Assembly: GCA_022702545.1 (NCBI GenBank)
Contig: JAHRBC010000008.1
Location: 1 to 64,000 of the forward strand
Direction of reading: 5' to 3'
DNA: 64,000 nt
From: Phycomyces nitens
Taxonomy: Eukaryota; Mucoromycota; Mucoromycetes; Mucorales; Phycomycetaceae
In this document: one piece after another, positions 58,177 through 64,000 of the stretch
Layout: each line of letters begins with the position of its first letter
How positions within the stretch are numbered: the first letter of the stretch is position 1
Made by a program: the position numbers and the translations under genes
The notes under the pieces: generated by a model
Seen by the model: the letters and a program-made list of their open reading frames with translations, nothing else
Databases searched by the model: none
Told to the model about the DNA's origin: nothing

Positions 58177-59732
58177 TTTCTATATGAATAAATGTTTAAA
58201 TGACAATTATTAATATTTTATCTTTATGATATTATAATGTTTCTTACAAGTAAAGAAGTATAATGAACTGTTACTGATGTTTATTCTACAATATATAATC
58301 ATATTTTACAATGACTTGCTTAAAACTAATTAGTGTCTTTTATTGATTAAATAAAGCGTCTAACTGTAAAATGAAAATGACGATTATATTATGTTTTTGG
58401 GATTATTGATTTTAGAGACCGCACTTTTTTTAGGGGTAAACCACCTTGGAACTCAAATTATTTTTTGTTCTTTCTCTTTTGCCTCTTGCTCTTATACACA
58501 TACTGGTAATTATTTTATTCTTATTATTTTATGTAATTACTTAATAATTTTGCCATTATCTTTACAGATCATCAACAAGCTTCTTCTCTTTGGTCATTTT
58601 ACATAGTTTAATAACATAAAATAATATTTGCTCAAAGCTTCTCTTTACTAATGACTTGATGCCTCCAGTCATCACGGCTTTGCATGTCACTCAATCTTGT
58701 AATCAAACATCATAGTAAGCTATTATATTATTACAAATTATATATATCTCTTTACTTATACATATATAACTATGTTCTATTCTCTATTAGATATATTAAG
58801 AATCTCATCCGCATGCCTGAACAAACAATCACACAGGTAAGAAAACCGCTGATAATATAGTATATATGAATATCTAGAATACTAATAACTTTACAATTCT
58901 TAGACAATCTCAACTGACAGCTAATATGCTGAGATATTCTCATGAATCTATCAAGTAGTCCATCTACTCACGATATCAACATTGTAAGTACAACAGCAAA
59001 TAATTTGATCCATTACGATTATTTAATTAATCTTTGCTCCTATTACTATTAAATAGCACCATTCTTCTCCAAGACAGTACCCAATATCTATCAGGTAGGA
59101 ACTTGTTGGTCTTGCTAGATGCAAAATATCAAACAATACTCTAGAAATAGCATATATATTATTATTATATGATTAGAGCATTCATCTAGAAATATATATA
59201 TTAAATAAATAAAAAATAAATAAAAAACAATTTATTTTTTAAAAATCAACAAATGAGGCTTGTATGTAAACGTATGATACGGTGCTTTTCAGTCTAAAAG
59301 ACATTATTTCCCTTTGCTTTTCAGTCTAAAGACATTATTTCCCTTTGCTTTTCAGTCTAAAGACACTATTTCCCTTTGCTTTTCAGCCTAAAGAGATGAG
59401 TTACTGAGGTTAAAAGTAAAGGATATGAATAGATTGTAAATCGCGATATTGCGATTAGCTTTATATGGCACAAAATACAATAAATAATAGGCTTACTCGA
59501 CACAAAATATAAAATAAACTAGACCTCTTTAATAACAGAAAAGTTGGGGGGTATCAAAGGTTTTTCAAGCGGAACTAAAGACCTATTTCTCTGATAGACC
59601 AGGCGTCATTCCCTATAGTATCATTCATATTTGTATGGTGGAGAAATATAGATTGAAATAACAATAAATCGATGATGGTACTTTAATACTACAGATATTT
59701 CTCCACCATAAAATCGTATACTTTTTCCAGTG
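58177..59732 (+). other. Non-coding arm of G with mini exon-like segments
   Basis: Plus-strand splice-like sites occur at 58506 (donor), before 58568 (acceptor), 58837 (donor), before 58904 (acceptor), 58984 (donor), before 59057 (acceptor) and 59098 (donor, CAG then GTAGGA). The implied introns near 58506, 58837 and 58984 are 62, 67 and 73 bp. No ORF spans them. A 31-bp tandem repeat follows at 59284-59400, then A+T-rich sequence to the inverted end. Confidence 0.45.
59284..59400 (+). repeat. 31-32-bp tandem repeat, about 3.6 copies
   Basis: Units begin GCTTTTCAGTCTAAAGACAT and end TTTCCCTTT. Starts are at 59284, 59316, 59347 and 59378, the last unit incomplete. It lies in the right arm of element G and is not seen elsewhere in the window. 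Confidence 0.9.
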
Positions 59733-62599
59733 ATTGGCGATTTGGACGAACAGAGGCAGAGAGAGGCGGCGTAAAGTTGTGGACAAACATATACTGTATT
59801 TGTCCATTATATGCAGTCTGGTTCTCACCCGTACTAGTGCCAAACAAAGCTTGAATGTATGATCCACCCTTGCCAGAGCCATTGTGATCATGATAGATCT
59901 GCCCAAGAAGATTGATTGACTTTATCTTTGTTATCTGATTGTCGACAAACAGCAAAGAAGAAATGGCGTATTGATAGCTCTCCAGCTCAGAAATGTCATA
60001 AGTATCCTTATAATACTCTAACAAATGAGGATAGTTGCCATCACTCATTGCTGTTTCTGGCCTAGCTTGGAGAGGAAATGCTGTGGGAGGGAGAGGCTCA
60101 TTACTCTTGATTGGGAATTTGGAATCTTGGGAGGCATCCACAAAATTTTGAATTTGGAATGGGCGTCGTGTTGGTGCAGGTGCAGGTGCAGGTGGAGACA
60201 AGGTGGCAAAGGACGAAGAAAGTTTGGCTAAGAGAGGAAGGAAAGGAGCAGATATTGATGACTTGAGGATGGCATTCGTATAGTCCTCCTTGCATGAATT
60301 CTGGACAAATGTTTTCATAAATGTTGACTCGAACCCGTCTCTTCTGTTTGTCTCGATGTTCTTCAACAACCCATTGTATCTCTCAAACCCAAAGAGCCAA
60401 TAGCCGTACACTGGTCCAAAATCACGAATGGTCTCGCGAAGATGGAGGTGTAGGTGCATATTGCAGGTGAGGACAGTGTGTGGGTATTGTTGTTCACAGG
60501 CTTGACCAAATTTCTCCAGGTGACTATGGGCTTCATCAAGTTTGTCAAAAGTGATGGCTGGCTTTATCAAGAGGTGGCAGGCGTCGACAAAGCTAATCCA
60601 ATTCTTGAACTTGGCAGCAGGGAGAATGGTCTTCAACAGAGTAGGGGAGTAAACAAGCACCCAGGATTTCCACTCGTCAGCCTTCATATGGGGAAATCCC
60701 TTCCCAATCTTTGTCTTCAACACTGTGTAATCCGCAGGCAACACCATAGTCTCTGCCACCCTCTGCATCTCACAAAGATTGTTGTCTGTGATCAGACCAC
60801 TGGCAGTCCATGTCTTGACCATCCTCTTTGCCGTTCCTAGGAATAGGTTGTGCATGGGATCAATGATCGTTCCACGTACTAGATCAAAGTATCCAAGGCG
60901 ATGCAACTGCGACCATCAAACACCATTTTCGACCTCCAGCTGATGCCTTTCTGAGGGCATATTTGCACTCTTCCACTCCTCAGCATGCACCCGGTTTTGA
61001 GCACCATTTGCAAGTCTCCACGCACAGAAATCAAAACCACAAAAATTGACATTGTTTGTCCCTTCCAAGCGAGAGAAACTACGACTGCATTTGTAGCATG
61101 CATGGGTACTGTTATGAGACGTGAATCCACTGGTTTTCCTGGCGGCAGGGATATTACATGCAACCATGAAGAGTGCAGCACAGACAGTTACTCCACTTGG
61201 GTTTTCATAACTTGGAATGGCCATTCCAACATACAGCTGCTCCAACTCGTTGACCAAGGGCTTGAAGTAGTTGTTAATCTCATCTAATCTTGGTTCTTTT
61301 GGCCCAGGCATCAGACCAACAAGAATCACGTTCTCTGCCTTGAACCTATCCTCTCAAGGCAAATTGTTGATTGCAAGGTAAATTGCTCCAGAGGAATGGC
61401 TGATACCATCGAATGGCTGAAACCAATCAATGTTGAGAGTCAACATGAGTGAGCGCGAGTCTTCAACAAAGGGAACACTGTTCTTGTCCTTCAACCCCTT
61501 CCACATCGCACCATTGTAAACGTTGCACATTGTATCAATGATCTTCAACTCCTGGTTCCATTGTCTGATCTTGCTTTCAAAATCCGGGCGGAGGAAAAGG
61601 ACTCTCAATGCCTGCTTGACAGACTGGTAGTTGTATTGACGTTTTGGGACTAAAGCATCAGATGATGATTGCTTCATCAATTGGCAACCACATGGAGAAC
61701 GTGAACCGAGCTTGGCAGAACTGCACTGAAGGGGAGCAGACCCAGCTTCCTCATAAACCGTGTGGCAATCCTGGCACACAACGAATCTCTTTATACCCTT
61801 GGTCAAGGCAGTGAAACCCATCATGCTTTGGAGACCAGAAAGGCTTGAAGGCAATTAGAAGTCCTGTCCGTAAATTGTCAAGAGTTTGTTGATGAACTCA
61901 ATCAAGACAACAGCACCCTTATTGACCACATAACGGGATGCAAACAGAACAACAAAAATGGCAATTGCCCTGTGCACTGGGTTTTCGGGCATACTAGGAG
62001 TAGCAAAAGGGTCTATTATTTAAAAAGGAAAATTATTAACACTCAATTTTTGCTTGCTTTTGTATTGTAGCTATTCAATACTGACCTTCACTGTCAAACT
62101 CCTCAATCTCTTCATCATCGGCTTCATCATCGCTGTCATTGTCAGAGTCATCGGTGATTTTGGCGCCATTGCCATTGGCCTCATTGTCAACTGAATCATC
62201 GTCAGACATCAGGACGGAATCCAAAAATGGTAGGCCGACCTGACCATCCGTTTCCATGGATTCGGATTGAGAGGTCGGGATTGCTACAAATATAGAATAC
62301 ACTAGTTTATTGCCCTGTACTGGTTTTCAAATAAATATTTTTTACCCTCAACATCAACGTTCATCATGGCACTTTGTGTGCCTGAGTTCAATTAAAGGCT
62401 AATGGTTATTATTGCGCAGCAAAGATAAAATTAATATTGAAAATAACATACTGTTTTCAAAATCCAAGACTTCTTCAAATCTTGCTCTTTTGGCATGACA
62501 CTGGGAAGTGCGTTTGGATACAATAGAGAATCCTTGCTGGTTGTTGTTGCATTTGTTGCAGTAACAGGCAGTGTTGTTAAGAGCAGAAATAGAAGACAT
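59733..62599 (-). pseudogene. D-type Tnp2-like transposase of H, truncated with three stops
   Basis: Minus-strand exons are 62599-62452 (148 nt, as in D and E), 62283-62086 and from 62012 down to 59733. Exon 1 has CYCNKC...SQCH, where the family has RH. The frame is broken by TAA at 61855-61857 (CAA in D), TGA at 61354-61356 and TGA at 60916-60918 (CGA in D). Otherwise it follows the D protein closely: CQDC, LNIDWFQPFDG, GLMPGPKEP, VACNIPAARKT, IDPMHN, MHLHLHL, GFERYNG. It is cut near NRQS, about 110 residues before the family C-terminus, by the end of element G. Not functional. Confidence 0.88.
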
Positions 62600-62842
62600 T
62601 GTTTATATGATTCGATTGTGAGATAAAAAAGGAAACAAGTGCTACATATTTTAATTTGCTGCCAATTTATAGATGACAAAAAAGCTATTGTTTTTTAATC
62701 CTTTGCCCGAACCAATAGGATGGATTAGAATTACACTTTTTATTTGAAGTAAAAAAAAATATCTGAGATGAAAAAATGCTCTATATTTCCACTACCCTTT
62801 TACCACATTGATACAATGCTAAATTTGGGAGTTTTTCTAGTG
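62600..62842 (-). promoter_or_regulatory. 5' arm of H
   Basis: About 240 bp from the inverted end to the transposase start, the same length as in D (16151-16392, 242 bp). On the minus strand it ends TAAATTGGCAGCAAATT and an A+T-rich leader before the ATG. No ORF. Confidence 0.45.
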
Positions 62843-62943
62843 TAAGGTGATGTCTTCGACTGTCCCAAGGTAAAAACTTTGAAGTCACTTAGTAAATTGA
62901 GGGTTGGTGGCCGTTGCTCCAACATTTTACAACACTTGTGTCA
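62843..62943 (-). repeat. LTR-like unit V1, fragment, inverted
   Basis: On the minus strand it starts TGACACAAGTGTTGTAAAATG at 62943, the family start, and runs to the end of H at 62842. The rest is not found on the far side of H. AAAG separates it from V2. Confidence 0.6.
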
Positions 62944-62947
62944 AAAG

Positions 62948-64000
62948 TGACACGTGATGTGTTTGTATGGTTGTGTATGGTAACCGAACGGGCGACAAAT
63001 AAAATATATAAAAGAAAAAATGAAAGAACCAGTAAAAGACTAACGAAACTCAACAGAAATATCCCCAAAATGACCGGGCAAAATATAACTGCTCTTCAGA
63101 GATCGAGAGCTTAAACTCAAAAGAATAAAATAACCGTAAAATTGATTGTAAAACTGACTGATGTTTATTCATTGGAAAAGAATGTCTTTTATAGACAAAG
63201 AAAATAACTAAAAGAATAACCAAAAATGAAATAATAAAATAATAAAATGATGTCATCAAGGCCAAAGAAAAAATATAATAAAAATATACTATAACATAGT
63301 AAAGAAATGAGTAAGACTGTTGTGAGTAGAAATAAACTTGGAAAGATACGAAAGAATTCGTGAGAACTTGTGTAGGGTGTTTATTCAAAAGAAAAAGGTT
63401 ATCTTTCTACACAGAACTAACTACTGATATTTATATGTTTTCTGATTTATAATTCAGTATATGCTTTGGTAATATTTATCACGATGAGTCATCTTCCAGG
63501 AGTATTGTCTTTCTGGAAAGATCCAGAGAGACCTATTGATATGATACTTCTCCAGTCAGATCAGCCAGAGAGCTTTGGTAAAGAAGAGCATTTATGCTAT
63601 TGGTAATATTTTAATATTCCGGCCCAGATACTTGGGTAATGTTTTAGAATTATTAATTCATTGTAGTTGTAGTCTCTCAATCAAGTATTCATATAATAAA
63701 TGAAATATGTAGATGGAATATAATGATGTCATTAGATAAATATGTGTATATCTGTATATCCCATATTATAGTGATAACGATAATAATAATAAATAATAAT
63801 CAATTATATGTATGATGATCTGTGTATTGGATAATCTCATAAAGGCAGATCCGTTTAACTGGAATAGCTGAGGATATTATTTTATCCTTCAGTCTTACTC
63901 TCAGATTCAGCAGTGATCAATACTCATTTACAACAAAGACAAAGAAGTAGGGGAAATAAACTAAAGAAATACAGAATGGTGCAATCCTGCAAGAAAGTGA
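62948..64000 (-). repeat. LTR-like unit V2, inverted, runs off the window
   Basis: Its end (plus strand TGACACGTGATG at 62948) is the complement of the unit ends GTGTCA / GCGTCA. 62948-63400 matches U2 in reverse (CTCTTCAGAGATC, ACTAACGAAACTCAACAG), with TATAAAAGACATT and AATAAA in reverse near 63150-63195. The last 20 bases of the window (GCAATCCTGCAAGAA) again match U2 near 50275. U2 has only about 470 bp there, so roughly 500 bp between 63.4 and 63.95 kb look inserted; no ends or gene were recognised in it. Confidence 0.55.

Larger units (their letters stand above)
53205..59732 (+). mobile_element. CACTG-type element G (6.53 kb, two genes, mismatched flanks)
   Basis: The left end is CACTGCAAAAAATACCCG; the right end is the complement of CACTGGAAAAAGTATACG (14 of 18 match). 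The flanks do not form a TSD: TTA before, ATT after. The left neighbour is an LTR-like unit, while the right neighbour is the transposase gene of H. Either two related elements recombined or a deletion joined them. It holds a Tnp2-like gene and a convergent accessory gene. Confidence 0.75.
59733..62842 (-). mobile_element. CACTG-type element H, truncated (5' end only)
   Basis: It has one end, the complement of CACTAGAAAAACTCCC, finishing at 62842, so the element reads on the minus strand. The gene order and protein are those of D. Its 3' half, with the rest of the transposase, the accessory gene and the other end, is missing: sequence stops at 59733 where the right end of G begins. TAA follows at 62843-62845, but its partner cannot be checked. 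Confidence 0.75.

Noticed and set aside
63430..63960. A complete transposon inside V2
   Set aside because: The comparison with U2 suggests about 500 inserted bases, but I could not find matching ends, a TSD or a gene.

Overview
The window is eukaryotic and A+T-rich, with short GT-AG introns of about 55-80 bp. It is almost certainly fungal and most likely from Mucoromycota/Mucorales. That call rests on the type of Tnp2-like transposases, the intron style and CCCTAA telomere-like motifs; it is an inference and no marker gene is present. The window looks like a chromosome end: the C-rich strand points outwards at the left edge, and about 10.1 kb of a 57-bp telomere-like satellite opens the sequence. 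No ordinary cellular protein gene was recognised. Apart from two tRNA genes (Lys-CTT at 10198-10271, Cys-GCA at 41634-41705), everything recognised is mobile DNA.

From 10.3 to 41.6 kb lies a stack of transposons inside transposons, ordered by target-site duplications (TSDs) and interrupted reading frames. An LTR-like repeat carries a solo LTR and a PIF/Harbinger element (10762-40403) with a Myb/SANT-like gene and a convergent DDE transposase gene. The Myb-like gene is split by two CACTA elements: A (11194-15084, TSD ATC) and B (15209-38323, TSD ATA). B contains a decayed Tnp2-like transposase gene and a small coiled-coil gene. B is itself interrupted by element D (16151-22407, TSD AGA), element E (25347-31479, TSD AAC), a Tc1/mariner element (32036-33645, TSD TA) and the left end of a B-family deletion copy (C, from 35045).

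From 41.7 to 64 kb a head-to-tail series of LTR-like units (U1-U5, then inverted units V1-V2) hosts more elements of the D/E type: F (42128-49206, TSD TCA), G (53205-59732, flanks do not match) and a truncated, mutated copy H (59733-62842).

The recurring unit D/E/F/G is the most interesting system here. Each has CACTG...CAGTG ends and a 4-exon gene for a 940-980-residue Tnp2-like transposase with a Cys-x-Cys-x2-Cys...His knuckle in exon 1 and an acidic exon 2 or exons 2-3. Each has a convergent gene for a coiled-coil accessory protein of about 300-330 residues, with four exons and phase-0 introns. Each also has a further stretch of exon-like mini-segments between consensus splice sites near the accessory side, with no long ORF, which may be a third transcription unit. 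Nothing here was checked by database search.
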